DNA of 64,000 nucleotides from Megaustenia siamemsis (GCA_032433765.1 JAVIAB010000160.1:13103358-13167357); one strand, 5' to 3'; counted from the first letter of the stretch, positions 10,368 through 21,184 are shown. Program-made: numbers and translations. The notes: generated from the letters alone by a model not told the origin.

Positions 10368-10690
10368 TGGGGGCCTCGGTAGCCTAGTTGGGAAAACCAT
10401 CCGACTGGACTACAGACGTTCGGACAACCCGTGTTCGATTCAGCGGTGTGAGTTGTACTCGTGGTTTGAAAAAAAAAAATACCCACACGGTCGACTCAGC
10501 CGTTAGCAGAAATGGGTAGCAGGGTATTACCCTGGGAAGGTGGGAATGTCGCATCGCATCTGAGTTTCGATGCTTGAGGCGACACTATACAGAAATCTCC
10601 GAACATTTCTGGATAAGCGGCCGAGCACATATGGGTGTAAAATCGCGTGCTAAGACGTCGGTTCAAGTCTCGTACTTTAACTTTACCTTT
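10368..10690 (+). mobile_element. SINE-3 copy (tRNA-derived), plus strand
   Basis: The head gggcctcggtagcctagttg has a box A-like segment, and box B-like gtgttcgattc follows about 45 bases later. The body (tttctggataagcgg, gtcggttcaagtctcgta) ends in aactttacc. A second copy, in reverse, is at 55775-56093. Dispersed pairs with internal pol III-type boxes support a SINE. Confidence 0.75.
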
Positions 10691-11045
10691 ATCCTCATTA
10701 TTTGTATCAATTTCCTTTTTCATTCGGGGAAATATTTCATAACTTTCATTACACATCCGCTATTTCTAGAACTAGAGCTAGACTAAGAAAGGACAGCGAA
10801 CCTTTATTACCGAAGTTTCGGTGTGACGATCAGAATTGAAAGCACTCAACAAAAAAAAAAAGCGGAATATTTCATCAATGCACGATAATCTGTCATGCCC
10901 AGATTCATCGGCAGTGGACGAATTTATTAATTGCAAATCTTGTTTGGCAGAACGTCGTAGATTACGCTTGAACGTCAAGAGACAATGAAGCAAATTGAAA
11001 ATTGTATTTTCGCTTAGGTGATTAACCGGCTATTTTTTATAGACT
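10691..11045. other. No recognised gene or repeat
   Basis: No coding domain is seen. Short open frames on both strands lack support. Confidence 0.4.
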
Positions 11046-11057
11046 AATAGTAAAGTA

Positions 11058-11241
11058 TCCCCGGGGGAAAAGACATAAGAGGAAGACCAAGGAGTTCTTG
11101 GAGAAGACAGATCGAAGCAGAGATGAATATGATGGGGAAGACATGGAATGATCTTAAAAGAATGGCAAAAAACAAAACGACTTGGAAAGTGTTTGTTGAA
11201 GACCTATGCTCCACTGGGAGCTAAAGAGGTAGAAGAAGAAG
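11058..11241 (+). mobile_element. LINE-B 3' fragment with target duplications
   Basis: A 184-bp 5'-truncated LINE-B copy encodes KRHKRKTKEF-like to DLCSTGS and ends in (GAA)n. It is flanked by aatagtaaagta at 11046-11057 and 11242-11253 (12 bp), the same duplication length as the large LINE-B copy. Confidence 0.85.
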
Positions 11242-11250
11242 AATAGTAAA

Positions 11251-11496
11251 GTAAAGGCCCCCTTCACGTCTTAATAGGCGTATGGGGAATATGGTGTTAA
11301 TGACCATATTTATTTTAATAACCACGACACATTTTTGGGTGATGTGGTCAATATCACGCCAGGCCGCACTTTACTTCGCAGAAAAATCTCTGGTACCCAT
11401 TTTTAAAGGATGGGTGAACCTCGGAGCCGTGTCAGTCCGAAAAAAAACCCGCCACTACTGGGGATCGAACCCGGACCCTTCTGATTAGGCTCCATT
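11251..11496 (-). mobile_element. SINE-2 copy (SINE-1 body, different tRNA-like head)
   Basis: The body resembles SINE-1 (tggggaatatggtgttaatg, gggtgatgtggtcaatatc, gggtgaacctcggagccg). The head (atcgaacccggacccttctga) matches the copy at 53285-53565 rather than SINE-1. The box A part is truncated here. Confidence 0.65.
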
Positions 11497-11530
11497 ATGG
11501 ACTAAAACAATACAAATACAAATAATAATA

Positions 11531-11790
11531 AAAAGTAAGTAAAGTACCCCCGTCACGCCAAGTGGCGTATAGGGAAATATGGTGTTTGTGACCATAAATT
11601 TTACAGACCTTCGGCACATGATTTATGGGGTAATGTGGTGGGTATTACGCCTGTGCCGCTTCACTTTCCCATAAAAAAATTCGGTACCCATTAAAGGCTG
11701 GGTGAACCCGGAAGCCGTCTGTTGGGACCAAACCCAACCCCTTGTCCTTTGTAGTCCAGCTCACTAACCACTGAGCTATCGCGGCTCCCA
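11531..11790 (-). mobile_element. SINE-1 full-length copy
   Basis: On the minus strand the head is gggagccgcgatagctcag with box A (tagctcagtggttag) and a box B-like segment. The shared body follows and ends in a ctttacttactttt tail. The likely target duplication is aaataataata at 11520-11530 and 11792-11802, though it is AT-simple and could be chance. Confidence 0.85.
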
Positions 11791-11850
11791 AAAATAATAA
11801 TAGACGAGTATTATTATGAGCGTAAACCTCGGAAACGACACATCAACAAA

Positions 11851-11974
11851 AAGGGTCAAGGTAAAGAAATGCACATAGATGCATCAAAATACAAATTTTG
11901 ATAATAATCTAGGCACCACTAGCGTCAATTTCGCATTTTGATGCATTCATGTGCATTTCTTTGCCTTGACCCTT
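11851..11974. repeat. Inverted repeat, about 42-bp arms
   Basis: Left arm 11851-11892 (aagggtcaaggtaaagaaat...) pairs with right arm 11933-11974 in reverse complement with about four mismatches. The loop is about 40 bases. It could be a remnant of a foldback element or MITE, or an ancient inversion. No target duplication is apparent. Confidence 0.8.
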
Positions 11975-13365
11975 CTAGTACAAAACCGCTACTACGCTAT
12001 GTTTGTATATCGTCCTACGTATTTACTCTAGTATTTTAAATACATATTTGTACGTGTGTTGTATGTTTATTTCTTTTGAAAGCCTTTGCGCCGAAACGTC
12101 GTTCTGATTTGTGTTGTCCACTTATTACGTGAAGCTTTAACTAAGCATGGCGTTTTTTGTTCTATTTTTTTTTCTTTACATAGCAACAAATACCCTGAGC
12201 GCACCACATCAGTTTCAGGCCGGACAATACTAAGCTAGAGATGTGGAGACCCTTTATCCTACCTCCGCTTACCGTTATAGGCTGAATGTGTCTTTCAAGA
12301 TATCGAGAGCCTCATTATGACAAATAATTGTCTACAGTAAGATATAGATATGACTACTATCTTAAACACTGTGGCACAACCAACAAATAGTTGATTATGA
12401 GCTAAGATACAATATGAATCAGCATATCATGTATCCTTCTTCTGAGCTCGCCCTCTCTTAAAGAATGCTAAAAAGGCGTACATTACGCTGTGTCGTCGTT
12501 TGCAGCAAACTATATAATCTAAATCATTTCGGTCAACACATTCGATTTCAGTCAACACATTCGATTTCAGTACATACATTTTTTAGGCACCCAGTTTGTC
12601 TTTCCACTGGATTTACTCGCTCGATTCCCGTACAATTTATGTAAATTGTGTATGTTGAAGGAGGTCAAATGGGATGTTGGTCAGCTGAGAGTCACATCAC
12701 CAGTTAGTTATGAGTGGGCTTTCACTCAGAAACGCGCCCCCCCCCCCAACCCATTGTGTTAATTATTCTGTGAAATATGTGAATGAAGTATCCATTAGAA
12801 ACCACTTTCTTATTCGTCTTGTATTCCCACCTAAATTTCCATCTTTGACGTTCGCGCAATATCATTGCATTTGTTACCACAATAAGAAACATTTTTGCCA
12901 CAAACAACTTATGAACAAATAATACATTTCTTAGTCTTTATTTTTTGCTCTTTGAAATATTGGTTATCCAAATAATGGATTTTTGAATCATCGACAATCA
13001 TTTTGATATAAATATCTTGTCATCTTGTGATTTCCTCCGGGTTTGGAACAGTTATCTAATTTCAATCACGTGGGCGTCAGCTGATTGGTGACGTCACCAG
13101 GAAGATCAATTCAATTGTATTTTTCGTGACTACTCCACGTTTCCTGTTTTAATTTACCCGTCACGTGCACACGTTGTTGGAATAATTTATTGTTTGTCGT
13201 CTGCTGTTTGATTTTTATGTCTCCATTTTGCGGTCTTTGCGGACACTGAAGGCAGCCATATATAGTTTTAATACTGACCGTGCTATGAAGTTATAGTATT
13301 TTTTGTCTTGCGGACGACACCATTAAACGAATACTATTTTTTTTCTCTAATACTCTTTTCATGGA
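11975..13365. other. No recognised gene or repeat
   Basis: Apart from a short direct repeat (gtcaacacattcgatttcag, near 12530-12570) and a C-run at about 12737, nothing is recognised. Confidence 0.45.
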
Positions 13366-13376
13366 TCATTTATGAG

Positions 13377-13712
13377 TTTGTAATGTTTTAGTGTATGAAG
13401 AGGCATGATACGATAGTAATGTTTGAGTAAATGACGAGGCATGGTACGATGGTAATGTTTTTAGTAAATAAAGAGGCTTGATACGATAGTCATGTTTTAG
13501 TATATGAAGAGGCATAATACGATAGTAATGTTTTAGTAAATGAAGAGACATGGTACGATGGTCATGTTTTTGAAAATAAGGAGGCATGTTACGATAGTCA
13601 TGTTTTAGTGTATGAAGAGGCATGATACGATAGTTATGTTTTAGTGTATGAAGAGGCATGATACGATAGTCATTTTTTAGTGTATGAAGAGGCATGATAC
13701 GATGGTAATGGC
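13377..13712. repeat. Minisatellite, 36-bp unit, about 9 copies
   Basis: The unit is agtcatgttttagtgtatga then agaggcatgatacgat, with substitutions and one-base length changes. Because 36 is a multiple of three, the minus strand keeps an open frame of repeated MPLHTLKHDYRI residues. This is a by-product of the period and not evidence of a gene. Confidence 0.9.
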
Positions 13713-14375
13713 TACAATAAAGAATAACGTTACAGCAAAATAACAAGCTGCTCAATTTCATAGATGAAAGAATGGATGTGTGCTTTCACTATTACATAAT
13801 TGATGTTAGTGTATTAATAGTTTAAGATCAATAGTTCGTTTATGTTTTGCGTTTGCGTGTACTGCTTCGGCATTATTTTGTTTTCAGTTTTCTTATGTTA
13901 GGATCATCATCACTACACTCCGTATATATCGATATGTGCTTGCGAACTTCTTCTCAAAATGTTCATTGGTGTGCCACTGCGATGTCAACCAACTATGCCA
14001 TTTCGGTGTTGGTTGACAATTTCTCTCATTCGTTCAGAATATTGTTCTGGTCTTGTAATGACAATCTTCATCTCACAGTTCAAGTAGTTTAGATAGAGAT
14101 GCAGTTTCACTTTTTTCACAGTCCTTTATTCTATCCATCTCTTTTAGGTTGTTAATCGTGTCTGCTCAGTCCATTGCGTGGTCGATATGATCGCCAAACT
14201 GCTAGCTTTCGTTGTGCTCAACAACACTGCGTACCCCGAGACGATCAAAAAGGCAAATCTTTTATCTCTGTATTGACCCCAGTCATTTCCTGCGGATGGA
14301 GCCTGGCTGGACTTTGCTGATCTGCCTCATCGATTCAATCAGCACGCAGACGTTAGTGTAATCCGCTTGTGACAC
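13713..14375. other. No recognised gene or repeat
   Basis: An 81-codon open frame (13847-14092, plus) has no recognisable domain. Confidence 0.4.
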
Positions 14376-14560
14376 GACCATGATGTTCATGGTCACTCTA
14401 CTGGTTAGTCTAGGCACTGCTAGCTTCCTGAATAGTTCTGTCACTTGAGCGTGTTGCGAAGGCCAAGGACCATGATGCTCATGGTCACTCTACTGGTTAG
14501 TCTAGACACCATTAGCTTCCTGAATAGTTCAGTCACTTGAGCATGTTGCGAACGCACAAG
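14376..14560. repeat. Tandem duplication of about 90 bp, two copies
   Basis: The segment gaccatgatgttcatggtca...gcgtgttgcgaag is repeated once, at about 14376-14460 and 14467-14552, with a few substitutions. No coding content is recognised. Confidence 0.8.
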
Positions 14561-15031
14561 CTATCCATTGATGGCAGACTACAAAACTAAATGTATGTGC
14601 CAGTGACGAACTCAAGATGATTACTAATAACAGCAAGGCCGATATTGCATCTCCAAATGTTCAGAACAACACTTGTGTTCGACACTTCGTGTGATGACTC
14701 AGGACGTCGTCTAGACCTCGTACAAAAGTTTATTCACACATCTCTTTCGTTACACATCGTAGTTCATCCGGAAATATATCGTACTTGCATATAAAAGTCA
14801 CTTATTGCACATAATGTTGGCTATGAATGTCAAAGCACCTATCGAGCCTGACATTTTGTAGATGTACCTAAGGCTATCTCCGGTGTTATGGCACTCTTCA
14901 GGTTCTGTAATTAGATCCATATAACTCTTCGCTGCCATAAAATGATATAACTTCTGTGTATAACTTGTCTCAACGATTGTTCCGAAGAGATCCGTTTACT
15001 CCTAACCCTGATCTCTCGAATATACACTGAT
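14561..15031. other. No recognised gene or repeat
   Basis: Nothing is recognised in either strand. Confidence 0.4.
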
Positions 15032-15210
15032 CAACTGGCAAAATACAAGGAAAGAGAGATCGCGGACGACAAAGAGAGAAAATACTAGTAGCTTGTTGTC
15101 AAGACATGGAAAACAGTGGACAACAGAACTGTTACGATGCACTGTAGATAGAAGATTGTAGAAGGACATGATCGCCTACCCTAACCGGTATGGCACATGA
15201 TGATGAGCAG
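15032..15210 (+). mobile_element. RTE-alpha 3' fragment
   Basis: Matches the last coding block and 3' end of RTE-alpha (aaagagagatcgcggacgac ... gatgcactgtagatagaaga ... acatgatgatgag). It is 5'-truncated. The frame is broken near the HGK/LVSW segment. Confidence 0.8.
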
Positions 15211-15354
15211 TTAGAAAAAGGCAGGTTAACAATGTGAGGAACATATCACGTGCGGTGGTCTACCCCTCTCCCCAACCCTGAATCCCTTCTTTATATTTTA
15301 TTGTAATTGCATTTTATATCTTCTTTTTTCTTTTTAATCCTCTGAACTTCGGCC

Positions 15355-15592
15355 GGAGCTTAACTCACAACAGATCTTCACCCAAATCGGTCTGGAACAA
15401 GCATGGACAACTCTCTCCAGGACCTACCAGCCTCTTTCATTTCATCATGTACCATTCGTCCCCATGTCCACAATCGTCTGCCTCTTCTTCGTTTTCCAGG
15501 TGGCACCGATGTTAATGCTAGGTGAAGGTACCTGGTTCGTTCCATTCGTAGAACGTGGCTTAGCCATTTCCAGCGTCTTCTTTTCACTTCTT
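15355..15592 (-). mobile_element. LINE-D C-terminal fragment
   Basis: The minus strand reads RRRWKWLSHVLRME, PPGKRRRGRRLWTWGRM and a final WRELSMLVPDR. This is the C-terminal block of another LINE group (the usual form is W-LGHVLRM...GKRKRGRP). It abuts the (CT)n tract that starts the R5 copy. Confidence 0.7.
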
Positions 15593-15593
15593 G

Positions 15594-15648
<55 letters not shown>

Positions 15649-17045
15649 GATCAAGACTCAAGTAGGATTCCAGACTCTCACATGAAGACAGCTGTCTGTT
15701 TAAGTGAATTGATCGACTCCACAGACAGAACATCATAATTAGAGTCTATTAGATCCACTCTGATTGAATACATGTTAAAACGTTGTACTGTGTTCTGCGC
15801 CAGTGGCCCAGTGCATCCGATTTCAGCAAGCATTTTATTCAGGTTTGCTTTCCTTAGCCTTTGATTGTCCCCAATCTTCCTGCAAGGCAGCAGATTGTCT
15901 TTTCTGTAGGACGATTCTGCCCTTAGATGGTTGGCCCTCCCAGGTTTACGAGCACCATCTGCCCGAGTCACTAGAGGTGACTAACACAGACATGCACACA
16001 CCAAGATATGAGATATGACTAACACAGGCACACACACACACTGAGATATGAGATGTGACTAACACAGACACACTCTAAAATATGAGATGTGACTAACACA
16101 GATACACACTAAGATATGAGATATGACTAAACACAGTCATGCACCCACAAAGATATGAGACATGACTAACATAAACATGCACTCACAAAGATAGGAGATG
16201 TGACTAACATAGACCTACACACACACAAAGATATGAGATATGACTAAACACAAAGACACAAAGATATGAGACATGACTAACATAGACAAACACACATTAA
16301 GATATGAGATGTGACTAACATGGACATGCGCACAAAGATATGAGATATGACTGACATAGACATGCACACAAAGATATGAGATATGACTAACACAGACATG
16401 CACGCACAAAAATATGACACATGACTAACACAGAAACCCACTAAGATATGAGATATAACTAAACACAGACACACAAAGATATGATACATGATTAACATGG
16501 ACACACACCAAGATATGAGATATGACTAACATGACACACACCAAGATATGAGCCATGGCTAGCACACACACACAAGCTAAGATATTAACCATGGCTAGCA
16601 CAGAAACACCACACTAAGATATGAGACACGGCTAGCACAGAAACACATTAAGATATGAGCCATGGCTTCACGGAAACACACCAAGATATGAACCATGACC
16701 AGCACAGACACACACCAAGATATGAACCTTGGCCAGCGCATACACCCACTAAGATATGAGCCATGGCTAGCACGGATATACACTAAGATATGAATCATAG
16801 CCAGCCCAGACACACACAAAGATATGAGCCAAGGCCAGAACATACACCCACCAAGACATCAGATGTGGCTATCACGGACCCACTAAGATATTAGCTACGA
16901 CTAGCACGGATATACGAGTACACCGAGAATTGAGCCATGGCTATCACATACACCCACCAAGATAGGAACCATGGCTATCACATACACACACAAAGATATG
17001 AGCCATGGCCAGCACAGACAACCACCAAGATATAAGCCACGACTA
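15593..17045 (+). repeat. Composite repeat R5, copy A: (CT)n, core, minisatellite
   Basis: Three linked parts: (CT)n at 15595-15646, a single-copy core of about 325 bp (15647-15972), and a long degenerate minisatellite (15973-17045). The minisatellite has about 30 copies of a 33-38-bp unit such as actaacacagacatgcacac plus acaaagatatgag. The same order occurs at 61346-61905 and, inverted, at 55020-55565. The core contains a minus-strand open frame (15678-15971; DNLLPCRKIGDNQRL, MLAEIG, GPLAQNTVQRF) that is recognisable in all three copies. It does not match any family I know. Flanks differ at each site, so the unit behaves as a dispersed element. Its class is undetermined; non-autonomous Helitron-like elements that carry tandem repeats are one possibility. 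Confidence 0.8.
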
Positions 17046-17720
17046 ACATATACACTTGGTAACGTCCACTAAAGTTTGTCTGATGTTCTTGGTAAAGTTT
17101 CTACTGACGACCTCGAAGATCAAAAACTTGCAGGCATGGTGGGCGTGGCTGACGTGCTGGAAGATCAGCCGGATAAGACCTTCAGAGAATGCCAACGTCA
17201 TGTCCCCTGAGTTTTTAGTCCGCATCACATAGTACAGTCTGGCCACGTGGCTGGGTGCGTTCATGATGATGTAAGACAGAGACAAAACAAAGAGCATCCT
17301 AGCCACACGAACCTGGGCGCTAGATCGCACTGAGCTCCACCTAGGATCGTTGATCGGTTTCAGCTCGGAGACTTCCAGCATTGGCAGACCACTGAGCTTC
17401 TTCCACCGGAACTTGTGTACGATGGACAGAACGATCGTGAAGAGCATGACAGTAATGGCGATCAGCGGCTGTAGCAAGGTTACTACCGAGTCAATGCAGG
17501 TTATTATGTGCAAGAACATCAGCCTTGACTTGGCAAGCATTTCTCCGGACCTATATCGTTTGGCGTTACCTCAGCAGCAACAGCAGTGGTCATATACAGC
17601 AACAACGACAAGACTAGAATACACATGATCATGATACTGGCGCGTCGCCTTGTGCACACAACCACAAAGTTTGTTGGATGAAATATGGTGGTGTAATTCT
17701 CCACTGTTATGCGCACAGCG
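17043..17720 (-). pseudogene. Rhodopsin-family GPCR fragment (TM3/4 to TM7), broken
   Basis: Two overlapping minus-strand frames (17716-17519 and 17540-17043) together read as part of a class A receptor. The first has the end of TM3 with VENY where a D/ERY motif is expected, then TM4 (IMIMCILVLSLLLY). A frameshift lies in the second extracellular loop at about 17519-17540. The second frame gives TM5 (LLQPLIAITVMLFTIVLSIV), a basic third loop, TM6 (RMLFVLSLSYIIMNAPSHVA) and a TM7-like helix lacking a clear NPxxY. The NxPSH motif in TM6 suggests a peptide/FMRFamide-type invertebrate receptor. The last codons and stop fall in the adjoining minisatellite, and the 5' end is cut by the DNA transposon at 17723. 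No TM1-TM3 sequence was found beyond the transposon (after 19843), so upstream exons are missing or elsewhere. Confidence 0.65.
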
Positions 17721-17722
17721 TA

Positions 17723-17829
17723 CTATAGTCCGTTCAGAAATTCACAATCACACCTGAATTAGTTTTGCGTGATGACCGCTTGTTATTTTGCTTTCAAATT
17801 TTGCATGCAATCTTAGAATATTGATGACG
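17723..17829. repeat. Transposon terminal inverted repeat, left
   Basis: Pairs with 19735-19841. Outer end ctatagtccgtt; inner end gaatattgatgacg. Confidence 0.93.
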
Positions 17830-18136
17830 CAAAGATTTTGGTATTTTTTATTCCACAAACACAACAGATTTTGCACATCAGCGAATTCCTTTGATCTTTT
17901 ATGACGATATCACACGTTGATTCAAATTTTAGAGTTTACAGTAATCGTGTTAAATGTTCCAGTTTACTGCAATTCTTGTCAGAGGCGTATTTACATAGTG
18001 CTTAATTGTGGGTGTTGTTCGTTATGTGTATTTGCAAACATGAATTCAATTGGTTACAATTAGTCTTGTCATTTAGTCACCATTAGACCCCAGGACGTCC
18101 TAACTGCAACTGGAATTGAATTCATCTTAATTTTAA

Positions 18137-19405
18137 TCATTCCGAATCTGACGATTCCAAGAGGTTGATAATCATTACTGGCTGGACAAATAGTATTCCA
18201 TCTCGTTTCCAGTACTCATCTTCCACCCGCAGCACATGTTCAACACACTTCATCCAGAACGGAATGTCTATTCTTGAGAGAGACTCGCGTGTCAGAACTT
18301 CAACATCACACATTTCAAACGTCCTGTTTTGTTCTGCAACTTGTCCTTTGACGTGAGCCCAGACAAGTTCTATTGGATTAAGGTGCGCATGATATGCAGG
18401 GAGTCGAAGAGAGGTGTGGCCGTATTTCTTAATGATTTTGTCAACACGGTACACCTTTTTCTTATTCGTATTCTTCACAAGTTGTAACAATTCGGGTTTT
18501 AAATATGTGTCGTCAAATTTGACATTTTCAATCGCAAGCCATTACCTAATTTGCTCTTTTATATTTGATGCAGTTGGCACTTTGTCTTCCTCTGATACGA
18601 CATTGTGGTATGATGCATTATCCATGACTATGCATGAAGGTCTCTCCAGGATTGGTAAAAGATCGTTCTCCAACCAGTGCCTGAAAATGTTTCCATTCAT
18701 TTCAGTATGGTAGTCCTTACCGTCGGTACTTTTTGATTGGAAAATAAGTCCCGCATCATGGACAAGGCCATTTTCAGTGCTTCCAGCATGCGTTAATATA
18801 ATGCGCTGGCCTTTGCTGCTCGGAATTGTTCTTTTGAGTTTGCCATTTACTGACTGCCATTCTTTAGCATAGGTGTGGTGTGCTTTGACCCATGATTCGT
18901 CCAAATATACAATATCATACCGTTCACTCCGCCGCTCACGGATCTGTCTCAGGTATTTGCTTCGAGCAATGACCAAGTGTGGTTTTTCACAAATAATATT
19001 CCTGCCCCCAACAGTTTTTCTGAAAGTGAAGCCCGCTCCTTGCACAATCTTCCATAGAGTACTTTTAGAAATGTCAATATTGCAGTCTGCATGCAATTTT
19101 AATTTCAAATTCCTGAGAGTAACAAGTACATTATTAGCAAACATTTTCAATATCTCACGTTTTATGACATCCATGTCAAAGCTGTCGACTTTCCTTTTCC
19201 TTCCTTGATTGACATGAGTGCACTCTGAGTCTTGTTTAATCCAACGAGAAAATGACGATCTATTAAGACCAAGCGCGAGTTGCGTTCGTCTCTCTGGGAC
19301 ATGAATATCACAATATAAATGCCCCATCTTGGATTCCCTAAGGAAGTGCTGATATAGTAAAACAGTAACCTTTTGCATAGTTATAAATTTGCATTTCAAA
19401 CTCAT
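18137..19405 (-). pseudogene. DDE transposase (Tc1/mariner type, long D-E spacing) with one nonsense codon
   Basis: A single frame of about 422 codons (start ATG at 19405) is interrupted only by TAA at 18542-18544 (minus strand, after KEQIR); the frame resumes at once with WLAIENVKF. The N-terminal part (to about residue 125) has helix-turn-helix-like DNA-binding segments (LALGLNRSSFSRWI; NIDISKSTLWKIVQGAGF). Catalytic motifs follow: IVYLDESW (first Asp), CIVMDNASYHN (second Asp) and HLNPIELVWAHVK (Glu). About 83 residues separate the second Asp and the Glu, counting the stop, against 34 in classic Tc1. That resembles the long-spacing groups of this superfamily (DD82E, called Sailor, from memory). 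The C-terminus is acidic. A single point change separates it from an open frame; function is otherwise unproven. Confidence 0.85.
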
Positions 19406-19734
19406 TGTAATTTAGATATAAATGTTGGTATTTAAAGTCAACAAATTGTGTACTGAGTCTTCACAAAATTAATAAAGATACGCCTACCCTTCGCTAATTA
19501 ATGCCAAGGCCGTGGTGCGTCATGTCGTTCAATAACAATTCAGTTTTGTCAACGGGATTTTTCCTAAAGTTAGTGTTTCTGCAATAGCCAAACTATTTTA
19601 CGTGAACGACCGCACCAAATTAATGTATATACCCTAAAATGGTGTCAAATTCGAACAGGGTGAATTTAATATAGCCTAAAGAAGAAAACTTTTAAACTAG
19701 ATCAAATTTCTCAGAGCAAAAAATATTTCTATAA

Positions 19735-19841
19735 CGTCATCAATATTCTAAGATTGCATGCAAAATTTGAAAGCGAAATAACAAGCGGTTATCACGCAAA
19801 ACTAATTCAGGAGTGATTATGAAATTCTAAACGGACTATAG
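19735..19841. repeat. Transposon terminal inverted repeat, right
   Basis: Reverse complement of 17723-17829 with about eight to ten mismatches. It is followed by the TA duplication at 19842-19843. Confidence 0.93.
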
Positions 19842-19843
19842 TA

Positions 19844-20049
19844 ACCAAACGGACAGAAAGCTAAATTAATATCTTTGCATGTATGTTCTTCTTCAGTGTT
19901 CATCTTTCTTTGGTCAGCATGGTGCACTGAAATATTAATTGATTGATGTTAATGCCTGGTCTTCTGGCGACTTCACTGTTCGTAATGTGTTGATCCAAAC
20001 AGATATTTAGAATCATCTTAAGTTAGCTACCTTCTAATCATTTTAGTCG
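19844..20049. other. Flank of the transposon, unassigned
   Basis: This should contain the continuation of whatever the transposon interrupted. The minus strand stays open for about 35 codons into the TA site, but those residues do not look like GPCR TM1-3. Confidence 0.4.
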
Positions 20050-20335
20050 GCTTTCTATCTAATGGTTCGTTCTCACCGTTTCTGTTGCATATAGGAGTAT
20101 TGATCGCACATTTGATTTGTAAATTCTTAGCTTGGTGCTGAGATGGAGACTGGTTGAACGCCAACTGTTTCTATATCTATTGAATGCCTGCGCTGACATG
20201 CCTATTCTTGTAGATATCTCTTTTTCGATGTCGCTATTTGATAACATATAGCTTATCAGGTATTTAAAGTGATTACCTCTTCTAGTCACATTACTTTGCA
20301 TGTCATTTCTTTGTACTTTTGGCATTTATTCTCAT
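20050..20335 (-). mobile_element. LINE-E C-terminal fragment
   Basis: The minus strand reads FKYLISYMLSNSDIEKEIST, RIGMSAQAFNRYRNSWRS, then STKLRIYKSNVRSILLYATE. These are typical residues of the segment after the reverse transcriptase thumb in animal LINEs (FKYLGSYIS... and LLYGAETW in intact ones). Both ends are truncated. Confidence 0.75.
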
Positions 20336-21184
20336 AAATTTAGTTTTCTCTGCAATTATTTTCAGTACTACTGTGTTTGTGAACTGATCTATCACATTTT
20401 ACAGTAGCGCCTTTCAACAAGGTGTATGTCGCTTTCACATCTGAACTATTATGTCTTTTCTATTGTTAGCACATTCTCTTTGTCATCGTTCTCTTTGCCA
20501 TCATTCTCTTTGTCATCATTCTTTTTTCGATAATCTCTCTTATTCTTCTGTCTCCCTAATTAACAAACACTGGATGATAAAATCTTCATTTTCTTTCAAT
20601 TCCATCTGTTTCCTCCTCCTCCCTCTTGTCGATTTCTCCCCTCAACTTACATTTCTAAGTCTTAAGACCTGATTCTATATATAAGCTCAGCCCTCCACCC
20701 CCCCTCCACCCCCGTATATATTTTTTCTAAATATTTATAGTGTGATCACCAAGTTATGTCTTCTTTATCTTGAATCTTAGATAATACATTTCTCTACCTC
20801 GTTCTCATTCACAATTTTATTCTTCACTATCTCCTCCCCAATTTCCGTAACTGTTTTATGTGTGTGTTACGTCTCCTTGGATCTGCCACATCAATCGTTT
20901 CCATCAAGCTCGCAGGCTGTGGGGTCACGTCAATCAAATGCCTTCAATTTCCCAGTGTATTTGTGACTCAGTAGAAAACATGTTATATCTAACGGGCAAA
21001 CAATATTTCTATATGTCTTCAGTCTGAGCGACTAATTTGTAATAAAATAGACTTTCAGTAGATACTTGTGTGGATCATCATAGAAGTTCCTATACCTAAC
21101 AACATAAAGTTAGTCATCATAATTAACTATGTGAATACACCTTATCACCTTTATTCTCACCTTAATGAGTTATTGAGTTATTTG
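20336..21184. other. No recognised gene or repeat
   Basis: A short run of ctctttg(t/c)catcattc repeats (about 20465-20525) and pyrimidine-rich sequence. Nothing else is recognised. Confidence 0.45.

Larger units (their letters stand above)
17723..19841 (-). mobile_element. Tc1/mariner-superfamily DNA transposon with long terminal inverted repeats
   Basis: A 2119-bp element is bounded by 107-bp imperfect inverted repeats (17723-17829 and 19735-19841), both starting CTATAGTCCGTT at the outer ends. It is flanked by TA on each side (17721-17722 and 19842-19843), the target duplication of the IS630/Tc1/mariner superfamily. It encodes one transposase on the minus strand (see separate entry). It sits directly 5' of the GPCR fragment. 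The repeats differ at roughly eight to ten positions, so the insertion is not very recent. Confidence 0.93.

Noticed and set aside
13366..13761. 131-codon frame of MPLHTLKHDYRI repeats
   Set aside because: Open only because the 36-bp minisatellite period is divisible by three.
19844..19960. Continuation of the GPCR beyond the transposon
   Set aside because: The minus frame stays open for about 35 codons, but the residues are polar and charged and do not form TM1-TM3.
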